NCBI RefSeq assembly: GCF_023657445.1
Contig: NZ_JAGTWY010000001.1
Coordinates: forward strand, 3,224,001 to 3,288,000
From: Marinobacter sediminum
GTDB taxonomy: Bacteria > Pseudomonadota > Gammaproteobacteria > Pseudomonadales > Oleiphilaceae
DNA length: 64,000 nucleotides
Reading direction: 5' to 3'
Under the pieces are notes generated by a model. The model was not told the origin of the DNA. It did no database searches and was given only the letters and a program-made list of their open reading frames with translations. This document shows, piece after piece, positions 8,141 to 16,453 of the stretch (positions within the stretch are counted from its first letter, which is position 1; each line of letters begins with the position of its first letter). The translations under genes were made by a program, and so were the position numbers.

Positions 8141-9220
8141 ATGATGTTCGGTATCGCCTGGTTCGCAATGATGTGGTTTGGCCTGATAATGGTCGCGCTG
8201 GTGGCGTTGGTGTTTTTCCTGCGCCGGAAACACGACGCCGGGGATGACAGCAAACCGGCCCCCCAGCCGCCAGAAAGTGAGGCTCGCCGGAAGGTTCTTG
8301 AACAGGTCAAGGGCATGCATACCGCGACCGAAGGCCTCCATGGCCGGGCCCGGGTAAAAGCCCTGCGGCGCTGCATGGATAACATGAGCGACGGCCTGGA
8401 ACTCGTTTCGGAAATCCGTCCCCCGGCAAACGGCGCACCCAGGGGGGAATGGGTGATTGCACCCGGAGCAGATCCCAACCGCCGGATTCTCTACATTCAC
8501 GGCGGGTCCTGGATCGCCGGCAGCCCCAAAAGCCATCGTCCCATCACTGACCGCTTGTCGAGGTTGGCCCACGCCTGCGTATTCGCCATTGATTACCGAC
8601 TGATGCCGGAAAACCGTTATCTGGACGGCATTATCGACTGCCAGCAGGCTTACCGCTGGATACTCGACAACGGCCCGGACGGAGACGCACCAGCCGATTT
8701 TGTGGTGGTCGCCGGGGACTCTGCCGGCGGCAGTCACACCCTGGGGCTAAGTGCCTGGATACGCGACCAGGGGCTTCAGCCACCAAATGCCGCGATAGCC
8801 TTGTCGCCCTCTACCGAACTCATGCTCACCTCGCTGGGCAGCCGGGCCAACCTGAAGTCCGATGCCATGCTGGGGCCAACCGTTCGGAAACTGGCGCGTA
8901 TACCCGTGCCGCTACTGTGGTGGGGAACCGTCTTAAGCATGCGGGTATTACCCACCAGCCCGAAGGCCTCACCCCTGCGAGGAGACCTCCATAACCTCCC
9001 GCCAACCCTGATCCACGTCAGTGAATCGGAGCTACTGCTGGAAAACGCCCGACGGTATGCAGAAAAAGCCCAGGCGGCTGGCTCACCGGTGGAAATCGAG
9101 ACCTGGCCGGACATGGTTCATGTGTGGCACCTGTTTACGCCACTGTTACCGGAGGCGGAAGAGGCGTTCGAACATATAGGGGAATTCCTGGCGCGGACGG
9201 AAGCGAGTGCAGCGAACTAG
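8141..9220 (+). CDS. alpha/beta hydrolase, hormone-sensitive-lipase-type esterase
   Basis: The ATG at 8141 follows AAGGA with good spacing; a TTG at 8135 is less likely. The 359-residue product begins with one membrane anchor (about 1-28) and a basic stop-transfer RRK. The HSL (family IV) features are HGGSW (about 120-124, oxyanion hole), GDSAGG with nucleophile Ser194, and a C-terminal His at about 327 in DMVHVWH. It is probably an anchored short-chain ester hydrolase. The natural substrate is unknown. The gene lies 66 bases after the molybdoenzyme on the same strand and could share its transcript. Confidence 0.87.
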   Translation: MMFGIAWFAMMWFGLIMVALVALVFFLRRKHDAGDDSKPAPQPPESEARRKVLEQVKGMHTATEGLHGRARVKALRRCMDNMSDGLELVSEIRPPANGAPRGEWVIAPGADPNRRILYIHGGSWIAGSPKSHRPITDRLSRLAHACVFAIDYRLMPENRYLDGIIDCQQAYRWILDNGPDGDAPADFVVVAGDSAGGSHTLGLSAWIRDQGLQPPNAAIALSPSTELMLTSLGSRANLKSDAMLGPTVRKLARIPVPLLWWGTVLSMRVLPTSPKASPLRGDLHNLPPTLIHVSESELLLENARRYAEKAQAAGSPVEIETWPDMVHVWHLFTPLLPEAEEAFEHIGEFLARTEASAAN

Positions 9221-9339
9221 TGTCAGCGAGACTCTGAGCGCAAGAGGCTCACTGGTGAAGGGATGTCACCGGTTTTATGATGACATCATCCTCCCGCTGA
9301 TTGGCGTCGGCAGACCGTCGACACCGAGGAGCACCTGAG

Positions 9340-10296
9340 ATGATCGACGCTTTCACACAACTGCCCGTGGCCGTTTTGAGCCTGAATCCGGCTGTTGATA
9401 TCACCTATGAAATCCCCCAGCTGATTGCTGACCAGAAGGTCCATGCCCTGGATTCCCGTTACGACCCCGGCGGCAACGGGATCAATGTCGGTCGTGGTCT
9501 TAAACGGCTTGGGGTGCAAGCCTGCACTTTCTGTGTTGTCGCCGGCGAAATCGGTCGCTTCCTGCGCCATCAGCTCGATGCGCAGCTGGACCAGCTCAGT
9601 TATCAGGAGGTGGATGGCGAAACCCGGATCAATGGCACCATTCTCGAGAGCCTCACCGGTGCCCAGTTTGAGGTCAGTGGTGTCGGTCCCATGGTGTCGA
9701 CCGCACAATGGGAGCATTTGCTCGACCAGTTCGTGACCCATTGCAGTGAGGGGCTGGGGGTTATCACCGGCTCGTTACAGCGAGGCTTGCCGAAGGACCT
9801 GTACGCCCAAGCAGTGCGTCGGGTGCAGGCGGCCGGGGCGCGTGCCGTTGTTGACTCTCATGATGAGCTGCTGCGGCACGCGATCGACGCCCAACCGTTC
9901 CTGATCAAACCCAACCGTTTCGAACTGGAAACCATGGTCGGACAGCCCCTGACCAATCAGCAGGATATCGTTCGGGAAGCCCGTCAGTTGCAGGAGCGGG
10001 GCGTGACCTGGGTCTGCGTCTCCATGGGCGCTGAGGGCGCCTTGCTGGTGACGCCGTCAAGTGTCCTGAAGGGAGAAGCGCCCTCGGTACCCGTGGTCTC
10101 CACGGTCGGGGCCGGTGATTCGATGGTGGCCGGTATGGCGGGGCTATTGGCGCAGGGCGCGTCGGAGCAGGATGCGTTTCGTGAGGGGCTTGCCTGCAGT
10201 GCGGCGACAGTGATGCGGCCAGGGACCGAGTTGTTCGATAAGGAAACCGTTGATCGGCTGCGCAGTGAGGTTCGGGTAACGCCGCTGTCGCTGTGA
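9340..10296 (+). CDS. PfkB-family sugar kinase (1-phosphofructokinase/tagatose-6-phosphate kinase type)
   Basis: The ATG at 9340 follows AGGAG (9327-9331). The 318-residue ribokinase-fold enzyme has the substrate loop GGNGINVGRGLKRLG (about 44-58) and the catalytic/anion-hole motif GAGDSMVAG (257-265, base Asp260). The GGNGINV form and the LNPAVD N-terminus fit the phosphosugar kinases (FruK, LacC, Pfk-2) better than ribokinase. It is likely to phosphorylate fructose-1-phosphate or fructose-6-phosphate. No PTS genes are adjacent, which favours a stand-alone Pfk-2-like role. A perfect small dyad (ATGATG-A-CATCAT, 9277-9289) lies upstream and may be an operator. Confidence 0.83.
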   Translation: MIDAFTQLPVAVLSLNPAVDITYEIPQLIADQKVHALDSRYDPGGNGINVGRGLKRLGVQACTFCVVAGEIGRFLRHQLDAQLDQLSYQEVDGETRINGTILESLTGAQFEVSGVGPMVSTAQWEHLLDQFVTHCSEGLGVITGSLQRGLPKDLYAQAVRRVQAAGARAVVDSHDELLRHAIDAQPFLIKPNRFELETMVGQPLTNQQDIVREARQLQERGVTWVCVSMGAEGALLVTPSSVLKGEAPSVPVVSTVGAGDSMVAGMAGLLAQGASEQDAFREGLACSAATVMRPGTELFDKETVDRLRSEVRVTPLSL

Positions 10297-10311
10297 ACGG
10301 GTAGAAGCGAA

Positions 10312-10347
10312 ACAGGCCCCTTTCGGGAGGCCTGTCTTCCCGAAAGG
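10312..10347 (+). terminator. overlapping alternative hairpins after the PfkB gene
   Basis: ACAGGCC (10312-10318) pairs with GGCCTGT (10329-10335), and CCTTTCGGGA (10319-10328) pairs with TCCCGAAAGG (10338-10347). The order A-B-A'-B' means the two stems either exclude each other or form a pseudoknot. The second is a perfect 10-bp stem. No T-run follows, so termination is only inferred from its place 15 bases after the stop codon. Confidence 0.5.
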
Positions 10348-10438
10348 CGACTCAAAGCACAATAGTGGTGAACCAAAAAGCTATTTTCAGCCTACCTCTG
10401 TAACCTGCTCATTCTTTTGATGCGAACGGAGCTTCTGC

Positions 10439-11107
10439 ATGATTACAGTTCACCACCTGAATAATTCCCGCTCACAACGCGTTCTCTGGATGCTTGAAGA
10501 GTTGGGAGTGCCCTACGAGATCCAGTATTACGAGCGTGATCCCAAAACCATGCTGGCGCCTGAAAGCCTCAAAAAAATACACCCGCTGGGTAAATCACCG
10601 GTGATCACCGACGGCGAGCTGGTCGTGGCGGAGTCTGGTGCCATCATCGAATACCTTGCCCACACCTACGGCACAGACACCCTGCTACCGGAGGGCGGCG
10701 GCCAGGCGTGGCTTGATTACACGTACTGGTTGCATTACGCCGAAGGCTCTTTGATGCCCCCACTGCTTATGCGCCTGGTGTTTGAAAAGGTAAAAACCAG
10801 CCCGATGCCGTTTTTTATCAAGCCAGTGGCAAAAGGCATTTCAGACAAAACCAATCAGACTTTCATCGGCCCGATGATCAAGACGCACCTGGATTTTGTC
10901 GAATCCCAGCTGGCCAAGAACACCTGGTTTCTCGGGGATAACCTCAGCGCAGCGGATATTCAGATGAGCTTTCCGCTGGAAGCCTCCGTGGCTCGGGGTA
11001 TCGTCGGCAAGAACCGGCCTCACATCACAGCCTGGGTAGAGCGAGTGCACGCCAGACCTGCCTACCAGAAGGCCCTCGAGAAGGGTGGAAAATACGATTT
11101 TGCCTGA
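10439..11107 (+). CDS. glutathione S-transferase
   Basis: This 222-residue cytosolic enzyme has a thioredoxin-like N-terminal domain (HHLNNSRSQRVLWMLEELGVPYEI, with Ser in the usual activating position, cis-Pro in KSPVITDGELVVAESGAI) and an all-alpha C-terminal domain from about 90 (DNLSAADIQMSFPLEA). It conjugates glutathione to electrophiles or acts as a peroxidase; the substrate is not predictable. The ATG is preceded by GGAG at proper spacing. A 60-base piece of this gene is repeated as a relic at 11441-11500. Confidence 0.9.
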   Translation: MITVHHLNNSRSQRVLWMLEELGVPYEIQYYERDPKTMLAPESLKKIHPLGKSPVITDGELVVAESGAIIEYLAHTYGTDTLLPEGGGQAWLDYTYWLHYAEGSLMPPLLMRLVFEKVKTSPMPFFIKPVAKGISDKTNQTFIGPMIKTHLDFVESQLAKNTWFLGDNLSAADIQMSFPLEASVARGIVGKNRPHITAWVERVHARPAYQKALEKGGKYDFA

Positions 11108-11122
11108 GTAACAGCCGTTCCC

Positions 11123-11416
11123 CTAATATGACAACGAGGCTCTTTCGACGAGACAATCATAACCGCCCATTTCGAATTCACGGCAGATCAATGGGCGTTT
11201 CTCGTAAATACTGCAGAGCATCGTAGAGCGGTCCAAGGCGGCACACCATCCGTCGTCCAGGCGAGCCATGGTCATGCCGCCCCAGTCATCCACCGCAACA
11301 TACTTCTCAGGCACACCCGTGTCCGTAATAAGCATGACTTCCAGGCGGCAACAATTGGCCCTGCAGGTCGAGCATGTAACCTCGTCGTCGGGCAAGTTCG
11401 TCACTTCAATCTTCAT
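11123..11416 (-). CDS. YkgJ-like cysteine-cluster protein
   Basis: This 97-residue protein has the zinc/iron-chelating CxxCxxxCC pattern (CSTCRANCC at about 16-24), then WCAAL, MLCSIYEKRPLICREF and a last Cys near residue 87, as in the YkgJ/UPF0153 family. The biochemical role of the family is not established; metal binding is likely. It converges with the glutathione transferase gene (15 bases between stops). Its start lies 24 bases from the transferase relic, so its original upstream region was probably altered by that rearrangement. Confidence 0.75.
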   Translation of the reverse strand: MKIEVTNLPDDEVTCSTCRANCCRLEVMLITDTGVPEKYVAVDDWGGMTMARLDDGWCAALDRSTMLCSIYEKRPLICREFEMGGYDCLVERASLSY

Positions 11417-11440
11417 TGTTTATCGCACACCAATTTCAAA

Positions 11441-11500
11441 CAGACAGAACCAATCAAACGTTCATCGGCCCAATGATCAGGACGTACCTGGATTTTGTCG
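11441..11500 (+). pseudogene. relic of a duplicated glutathione S-transferase gene
   Basis: Positions 11441-11500 match 10842-10901 inside the intact transferase gene at 54 of 60 bases. They encode RTNQTFIGPMIRTYLDFV against KTNQTFIGPMIKTHLDFV. Similarity stops abruptly on both sides. It is a short remnant of a second gene copy, now about 600 bases downstream in the same orientation. No reading frame around it can make a functional enzyme. Confidence 0.85.
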
Positions 11501-11656
11501 TAGCTTCACCAGACTCGGGCTGCTCGCTGAACTTGAGGCAACTCCTCTTTGGTGGCTTCCCGCGCAACGAAGGCAACATCCTCGGGGATCTTGAAGGTCA
11601 ATTTCCCGATTCGATCAAACCCCTCCACTACTCAATCAATTCATAAAATGTACTGA

Positions 11657-11803
11657 AAGACAACGCGACACACATTACAAATAGCCTATGCCGACAATTC
11701 AGCGCACACCATCAAAAACCACCTGGCAAAACTCTATAAGCGGCTGGATGTGTCCAATCGTACTCAGGCCGTCATGAAATCGAGCGAAATCATATCCAAC
11801 TGA
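11657..11803 (+). pseudogene. C-terminal relic of a LuxR-family transcription regulator
   Basis: In frame 11657-11803 the translation includes AHTIKNHLAKLYKRLDVSNR followed by TQAV and ends at TGA 11801. This is the recognition helix and last helix of a LuxR/MalT-type HTH domain. The frame is closed by a stop at 11654 and has no start codon or upstream receiver or ATPase domain. Only about 48 codons remain. It lies beside the transferase relic, so this 437-base gap (11417-11853) looks like a rearrangement scar. The stretch between the relics (11501-11656) holds nothing recognisable. Confidence 0.75.
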
Positions 11804-11853
11804 GCCCACAGGTTCGCCTGTCTAAGCAAAGTCCTTCATCCGTCCCGAGGTCA

Positions 11854-12342
11854 CTACTGGCCCTCTGATCCATGAAGCGCCTTATAACGTTCCGTCAACT
11901 CAACGCGAATTGCACGACGTTCCTGACCATTGGCATAGCGCCTGATCTGTTGACCAGTTTCTGGTTTCAATTTCGGCACCTCAACAGCTTTGCCATTTTC
12001 ATCAACCGCCACCATGGTGAAGAAACAACTGTTGGTGTGTCTGACCAATTTTTCCCGGATGTTTTCCGTGATCACTTTAATGCCCACCTCCATGGATGTG
12101 CGCCCCGTGTAATTAACACTGGCCAGAAAGGTGACCAGCTCACCAACATGGATGGGTTGGCGGAACATCACCTGGTCCACGGACAGGGTGACCACATACG
12201 TACCGGCATAACGGCTGGCGCAAGCGTAAGCCACTTCATCGAGAGACTTCAGCAGGCTGCCACCGTGCACATTTCCCGCAAAGTTGGCCATATCCGGTGT
12301 CATCAATATTGTCATGGTCAGTGTTGTGGCTCCGAATTCCAT
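11854..12342 (-). CDS. acyl-CoA thioesterase, hotdog fold (YciA/BACH type)
   Basis: The start at 12342 is preferred because GGAG lies eight bases upstream; an in-frame ATG at 12366 has no ribosome binding site. The 162-residue protein has the hotdog helix region MANFAGNVHGGSLLKSLDEVAYACASRYAG in short form, with the conserved Asn/His/Gly and the catalytic Asp in LDEVAY. It hydrolyses acyl-CoA esters to free acid and CoA in the cytoplasm. Chain-length preference is unknown. It stands alone. Confidence 0.87.
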   Translation of the reverse strand: MEFGATTLTMTILMTPDMANFAGNVHGGSLLKSLDEVAYACASRYAGTYVVTLSVDQVMFRQPIHVGELVTFLASVNYTGRTSMEVGIKVITENIREKLVRHTNSCFFTMVAVDENGKAVEVPKLKPETGQQIRRYANGQERRAIRVELTERYKALHGSEGQ

Positions 12343-12419
12343 CACGCTTTCTCCGCTATTTGGCATTTCAGTATAGGCGGAAACAATCCGGCACAGCTCC
12401 TTGGCTGAATGTCAGGCAT

Positions 12420-12450
12420 AAAAAAGCCCCCCGGTTATAAGCCGGGAGGC
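12420..12450 (-). terminator. factor-independent terminator of the fmdA-fmdB transcript
   Basis: On the minus strand GCCTCCCGG pairs with CCGGGGGGC (9 bp, one G-T pair) around loop CTTATAA, followed by six T residues. It lies 43 bases after the fmdB stop codon, and marks the left end of the amide gene block. Confidence 0.85.
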
Positions 12451-12493
12451 AATCACCACGTGACAGTTTTTAACCCATGTCAGAAATCAGACC

Positions 12494-12847
12494 TCAGTGG
12501 CTGATCATCCAGGGCCGCATGGAGGGGAACATCTTCTTCCCGTCGGCGGTGTAGAACAGCATCGACTTGCCTGGTTTCGGCGAACCACAGCCACAACTTC
12601 GGCTGTGCTCTTTGTCGTTCGCCCGACGGTCGGCGGTTGAGAACACCGGCTCGTGGCGCGAGCGCTCGTTCCTGTCCTGGGCCGTACGTTTGGCGGAGTC
12701 CATGGCGGCGATCTCCGGCGGCAACACAATCACCCGGGGCGACAACACCTTGCAGGTGGGGCACTCCGACGGCTTGGCGGCGTCGTCCATGGTCGCCAGG
12801 CTATTGAACAGGCCGTGCTCGCGACACTTGTAGTCATACACAGGCAT
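12494..12847 (-). CDS. fmdB: FmdB-type zinc-ribbon protein
   Basis: The N-terminus MPVYDYKCREHG with later CPTC is the FmdB zinc ribbon (one Cys position is taken by His). A second Cys pair occurs in SCGCGSPKPG near residue 86. Total length is 117 residues. In Methylophilus the fmdB product was linked to regulation of formamidase and amide transport; its mechanism is unclear. It follows fmdA by five bases and its ribosome binding site (AAGGAG) lies within the last codons of fmdA, so the two are translationally coupled. Confidence 0.87.
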   Translation of the reverse strand: MPVYDYKCREHGLFNSLATMDDAAKPSECPTCKVLSPRVIVLPPEIAAMDSAKRTAQDRNERSRHEPVFSTADRRANDKEHSRSCGCGSPKPGKSMLFYTADGKKMFPSMRPWMISH

Positions 12848-12852
12848 GGGGC

Positions 12853-14085
12853 TTACTCCTTATCTTTCGACAGCGGTACGTCCATGCCGCCGCTGACCAT
12901 TTTCTTCGGTCCGTCGGCGGACGGGTTGATGTCGAAGTCGAAGATGCCCGTCGGCAGCCAGAGCGTGGCGCAAGCATTCGGAATATCGACAACCCCGCTG
13001 ATGTGGCCTTCGACCGGTGCACAACCCAGAATCGCGTAGGCCTGAGCCTTGGTGTAACCGAACTTGGTCATGTATTCGATGGCGTTCAGACAGGCCTGAC
13101 GATAAGCCACGTGCACATCCAGGTAATGCTGGCCGCCGTCTTCGTCCACCGAGATGCCTTCGAAGATCACGTAGTCGTCGTACCTCGGCTTGATCGGACT
13201 GGGCTTGAACACCGGGTTCTTGATGCCGTATTTCTTCACACCGTCTTTGATCAGGTTCACCCGCAGATGAATCCAGCCAGCCATTTCGATGGCGCCACAG
13301 AAGGTGATTTCACCGTCGCCCTGGCTGAAGTGCAGGTCACCAACCGAGAGGCCGGCACCATCCACGTAGACCGGGAAGTAGACCTTGGAACCACGGGAAA
13401 GGTCTTTGATGTCACAGTTACCGCCGTGCTCGCGGGGCGGAACGGTACGGGCGGCTTCCGCGCCCGCGGCTTTGGCGGCATCACCGGCCATCTTACCCAT
13501 GTGGGCGGTGGAACCATCCGGCAGGGTTGCCAGCTCCGGCACCCGCTCCGGGTCGGTCGCGACCAGTCCGGCCTCCCGCTTGTTCCAGGTGTCCAGCAAC
13601 TCTTTGGACGGCAGGCAGCCGATCAGCCCCGGGTGAATCAGGCCGGCAAATTCCACGTTCGGAATGTGGCGGGATTTAGTGAACATGCCGTTGAAGTCCC
13701 AGATGCTCTTCTGGGCTTCCGGGAAGTGTTCGGTCAGGAAGCCACCGCCGTTCTGCTTGGAGAAGAAACCGTTAAAGCCCCACTGGCTCTCTTCGAAGGT
13801 GCCGATATCGAGGATATCCACTTCCAGCAGGTCGCCGGGCTCCGCGCCTTCCACACCAATCGGGCCAGACAGGAAGTGCACCTGGCTGAGATCCACATCA
13901 CGCACGTCGTCGGCATTGTCGTCGTTCTTGATCTGTCCGCCGGTCCAGTCGTAGCACTCCACGATGAAATCATCGCCGGGCTTAACGGTAGCCACCAGAG
14001 GGATATCCGGGTGCCAGCGGTTGTGGATTTTGTCGTTCTCATAGGCCGACTTGTTCAGATCGATCTTGATAATGGTTTCAGCCAT
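12853..14085 (-). CDS. fmdA: formamidase (acetamidase/formamidase family)
   Basis: This 410-residue cytoplasmic enzyme is close in length to Methylophilus formamidase (about 407). It hydrolyses formamide, and more slowly other short amides, to acid and ammonia. Characteristic stretches are NRWHPDIPLVATVKPGDDF, FAGLIHPGLIGCLPSKELL, REHGGNCDIKDLSRGSKVYF and HFSQGDGEITFCGAIEM. These are the beta-rich FmdA_AmdA fold with its conserved His/Asp/Glu residues. The ATG is preceded by AAGGAG. A shared palindrome about 100 bases upstream marks a probable own promoter, independent of amiE-amiB. Confidence 0.93.
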   Translation of the reverse strand: MAETIIKIDLNKSAYENDKIHNRWHPDIPLVATVKPGDDFIVECYDWTGGQIKNDDNADDVRDVDLSQVHFLSGPIGVEGAEPGDLLEVDILDIGTFEESQWGFNGFFSKQNGGGFLTEHFPEAQKSIWDFNGMFTKSRHIPNVEFAGLIHPGLIGCLPSKELLDTWNKREAGLVATDPERVPELATLPDGSTAHMGKMAGDAAKAAGAEAARTVPPREHGGNCDIKDLSRGSKVYFPVYVDGAGLSVGDLHFSQGDGEITFCGAIEMAGWIHLRVNLIKDGVKKYGIKNPVFKPSPIKPRYDDYVIFEGISVDEDGGQHYLDVHVAYRQACLNAIEYMTKFGYTKAQAYAILGCAPVEGHISGVVDIPNACATLWLPTGIFDFDINPSADGPKKMVSGGMDVPLSKDKE

Positions 14086-14185
14086 AACGGAGGCTCCTTG
14101 GTATTATTGGCTTACACGTTTGGGTAACAGCTTCACTATCCGAAATCCGGCCCCGGGGGAGTATTCGCGAAATACCCCCGGTACC

Positions 14186-14201
14186 TACGTCATTTGACGT
14201 A
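14186..14201. promoter_or_regulatory. operator-like palindrome upstream of fmdA
   Basis: TACGTCATTTGACGTA is a perfect inverted repeat (7-bp arms, TT centre) overlapping the last codons of amiB. Its fmdA-proximal edge is about 101 bases from the fmdA ATG. The same site with one base changed occurs upstream of urtA (21515-21530). Between it and fmdA lies an imperfect GC-rich dyad around CGCG (about 14156-14181). The regulator is inferred to be the response regulator encoded at 25074. Confidence 0.6.
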
Positions 14202-15233
14202 TTGGTGCACGTTCACCTCCCTGCCCTTCACACCAGCCTCAAACCGGTGGCAGTCCGGATACGCCAGCAGCGCCCGTGCCACCGCCGGTTCCAGGCGCTG
14301 CCGGAAGGCCCGCAGCATTTCCCGGGCGCCATAGCGGGCGTCGTAGCCACGGCAAAGTTCCTCGCGCAGTTCGGGCGATAAAGACAACTCGGCGTGCTTT
14401 TTCGACAGCCTGCGGTTGAGGCCCGCCAGTTCGATGTCCAGCAGAGCCTCCAGCCAGTTGTCGGTGAGGCGGTTGAAGGTGAGGGTCTGGTCGATACGGT
14501 TGAGAAATTCCGGGTCAAAATGCCGGCGCAGGGCGGTATCGCGTATGGCGTCGCCCTTGTCGGGAGATAACCCGAGCCAGCGGCGCCAGCCCTTTTGGTA
14601 ACGCTGTTGGTATGCCTCGGCGTCAAGTGCCCCGGCGTTGCTGGTCATGAAGATGAGCGTGTTGCGGAAGTCGATCTCCCGGTTACCGGAGGGGAACACC
14701 AGCCGGCCGGTGTCCAGCACGTTCAGAAGGGTGCGAACCACTTCCTTGCTGGCTTTCTCGATTTCATCAAACAGCACAATACCGGGCTTGCTGAACGAGC
14801 CCTGTACCTTGTCCAGATCAAACAGGCTGTGGCCTTCCTTGCTGCCGACGTAGCCCGGCGGTGCACCGGTGAGCGCAGCGGCGTAATGCTCCTGGGCCAG
14901 GGTGTTCATATCGATGCGGCACAGGCCATCCCGGTTGCCGTGTATGGCTTCGGCGATCAGCCTTACGGTTTCGGTCTTACCCACCCCGGTGGGTCCGAGG
15001 AACAGGTGCACCGCCAGCGGCCGGTTTTCCTCGCCGATGTCGGCTTTCACCCGCACCAGCATGGCTTCCATGGCGGTCAGGGCCTCGTCCTGGCCAACAA
15101 TATTGTCCCGCAGGCGGGACATGACGGCATCTGGCTCAAAGCGGAACCGGGAAGCACGAACCGGGCCTGAGGCGGCCCGGTCCTTTTCAATGGATTCCCG
15201 GTTGGCTTCCAGCCGTTCGTTGATAAACGGCAC
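14190..15233 (-). CDS. amiB: AmiB-type AAA+ ATPase of the amidase operon
   Basis: This is a single ClpA/ClpB-type D2 AAA+ module, 347 residues. Visible are Walker A GPTGVGKT (80-87), pore loop GYVG (about 127-130), Walker B IVLFDEIEK (152-160), sensor 1 in FMTSNAG, the arginine finger in FLNRID and sensor 2 GAREMLR. It lacks a ClpP-docking loop and an N-domain. In Pseudomonas aeruginosa a ClpB-like ATPase, AmiB, is encoded directly after the aliphatic amidase AmiE, exactly as here (15-base gap). A chaperone role for amidase or transporter assembly is supposed, not proven. Confidence 0.85.
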   Translation of the reverse strand: MPFINERLEANRESIEKDRAASGPVRASRFRFEPDAVMSRLRDNIVGQDEALTAMEAMLVRVKADIGEENRPLAVHLFLGPTGVGKTETVRLIAEAIHGNRDGLCRIDMNTLAQEHYAAALTGAPPGYVGSKEGHSLFDLDKVQGSFSKPGIVLFDEIEKASKEVVRTLLNVLDTGRLVFPSGNREIDFRNTLIFMTSNAGALDAEAYQQRYQKGWRRWLGLSPDKGDAIRDTALRRHFDPEFLNRIDQTLTFNRLTDNWLEALLDIELAGLNRRLSKKHAELSLSPELREELCRGYDARYGAREMLRAFRQRLEPAVARALLAYPDCHRFEAGVKGREVNVHQYVK

Positions 15234-15248
15234 TGGCGCCTCCCGGCT

Positions 15249-16295
15249 TTAAGCCCCTGCAGATTTTTCCTTGCCGTCTGCTGGCAGGTCGCCCACCGGG
15301 CATTCGGCGGTGCCTATGGTTTTGCGGGTCATGGCCTCGACGTTTTCCTGCGCCTTCTGGGCATCCATCACCCAGGTACGGTAGAACTCGAACGGACAGT
15401 CCGCCACGCCCTTGTCGCCATCGCCGGACGCATGCACGCCGGTGTAGCCACGGTGCAGAAGCTTGAACAGGTGGTTCTGGGACTGGTCGTTCTTGCGCGC
15501 GTCGCGGATCTGGCTGACGGAAAGCTGGGCATACTGAATACCCATGTCTTCCTCACCACACTCACCCAGAGTGCGACCATCGAAGCCGATAATGGCGGAG
15601 TGGCCGAAGTAGGAATAGACACCGTCAAAACCGGAAGCATTGGACACGGCCACGTAGCAGTTGTTGGCCCAGGCCATGCTCTTGGACATCATTATCTGTT
15701 GCTCCTTGGCCGGGTACATGTAGCCCTGGCAGCGCACGATCAACTCGGCGCCCTTCATGGCGCAGTCCCGCCAGATTTCCGGGTAGTTGCCGTCGTCACA
15801 GATGATCAGGCTGAGCTTCATGCCCTTGGGGCCTTCGCTAACATAGGTGGTATCGCCCGGATACCAGCCTTCGATGGGGCACCAGGGAACACACTTGCGG
15901 TACTTCTGGACGATTTCACCCTCATTGTTGATGAGGATCAGGGTGTTGTAAGGCGCCTTGTTCGGGTGATCTTCGTGGCGTTCGCCCGTCAGCGAGAAGA
16001 TGCCCCAGGTATTGGCCTCCCGGCAGGCGGCGGAAAAGATAGCCGTTTCGTCACCGGGCACGGTGGCGGCGGTTTCCATCATCTCGTCGTTGTCGTACAT
16101 GATGCCCATGGTGCTGTATTCCGGGAACACCACCAGATCCATCCCTGGCAGGCCCACCTTCATACCCTTGATCATCTCCGCAATGTTGCGGGCGTTGTCC
16201 AACACCTCGGCCCTGGTATGCAGCCGGGGCATCTTGTAGTTCACCACCGCCACACCAACGGTATCGTTACTGCTGGAAATATCACCGTGTCTCAT
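15249..16295 (-). CDS. amiE: aliphatic amidase
   Basis: This nitrilase-superfamily enzyme (348 residues) hydrolyses short aliphatic amides such as acetamide, propionamide and acrylamide to acid and ammonia. The catalytic triad is intact and at the same numbering as P. aeruginosa AmiE: Glu59 ([11 protein letters not shown]), Lys134 (QKYRKCVPW) and Cys166 ([13 protein letters not shown]). The C-terminal extension typical of hexameric AmiE is present. The ATG follows GGGAGAG. It heads an amiE-amiB pair and lies 158 bases downstream of urtE, separated by a long inverted repeat. Confidence 0.96.
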   Translation of the reverse strand: MRHGDISSSNDTVGVAVVNYKMPRLHTRAEVLDNARNIAEMIKGMKVGLPGMDLVVFPEYSTMGIMYDNDEMMETAATVPGDETAIFSAACREANTWGIFSLTGERHEDHPNKAPYNTLILINNEGEIVQKYRKCVPWCPIEGWYPGDTTYVSEGPKGMKLSLIICDDGNYPEIWRDCAMKGAELIVRCQGYMYPAKEQQIMMSKSMAWANNCYVAVSNASGFDGVYSYFGHSAIIGFDGRTLGECGEEDMGIQYAQLSVSQIRDARKNDQSQNHLFKLLHRGYTGVHASGDGDKGVADCPFEFYRTWVMDAQKAQENVEAMTRKTIGTAECPVGDLPADGKEKSAGA

Positions 16296-16339
16296 AGATT
16301 ACTCTCCCGAAAATCTTACTCAGAATTTTGGGCCGATGG

Positions 16340-16435
16340 GGCGGGGCACTTCTTCCGAAACCGTATGCGGCAGGGATGCCGCATCCGAGACTACATGGAT
16401 GTATTCACGGCGTGTTTCGGAAGAAGTGCCCCGCC
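16340..16435. repeat. 96-base intergenic palindromic element with 22-bp arms
   Basis: Arms GGCGGGGCACTTCTTCCGAA+AC (16340-16361) and its exact complement (16414-16435) enclose 52 bases. Inside are two further dyads: ATGCGGCA-GGGA-TGCCGCAT (16365-16384) and TACAT-GG-ATGTA (16392-16403). The whole can fold as a three-way junction. It fills the gap between urtE and amiE. It resembles dispersed extragenic palindromes of marine gammaproteobacteria more than an operator or simple terminator. No other copy was found in this window. Confidence 0.85.
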
Positions 16436-16453
16436 GCAGCGGCTTGCACCAAA

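Noticed and set aside
9277..9289. Perfect dyad ATGATG-A-CATCAT before the PfkB gene as a Cra/FruR operator
   Set aside because: It does not match the known Cra consensus; kept only as a possible operator in the kinase entry.
11520..11625. Minus-strand 40-codon frame (about VEGFDRIGKLTFKIPEDVAF onward) resembling a small antitoxin-like peptide
   Set aside because: Too short, GTG start without good spacing, located in a rearrangement scar and with no toxin gene beside it.
16340..16435. Reading the urtE-amiE palindrome as a simple transcription terminator
   Set aside because: The loop is 52 bases with internal dyads and no T-run follows on either strand; a dispersed repeat fits better.
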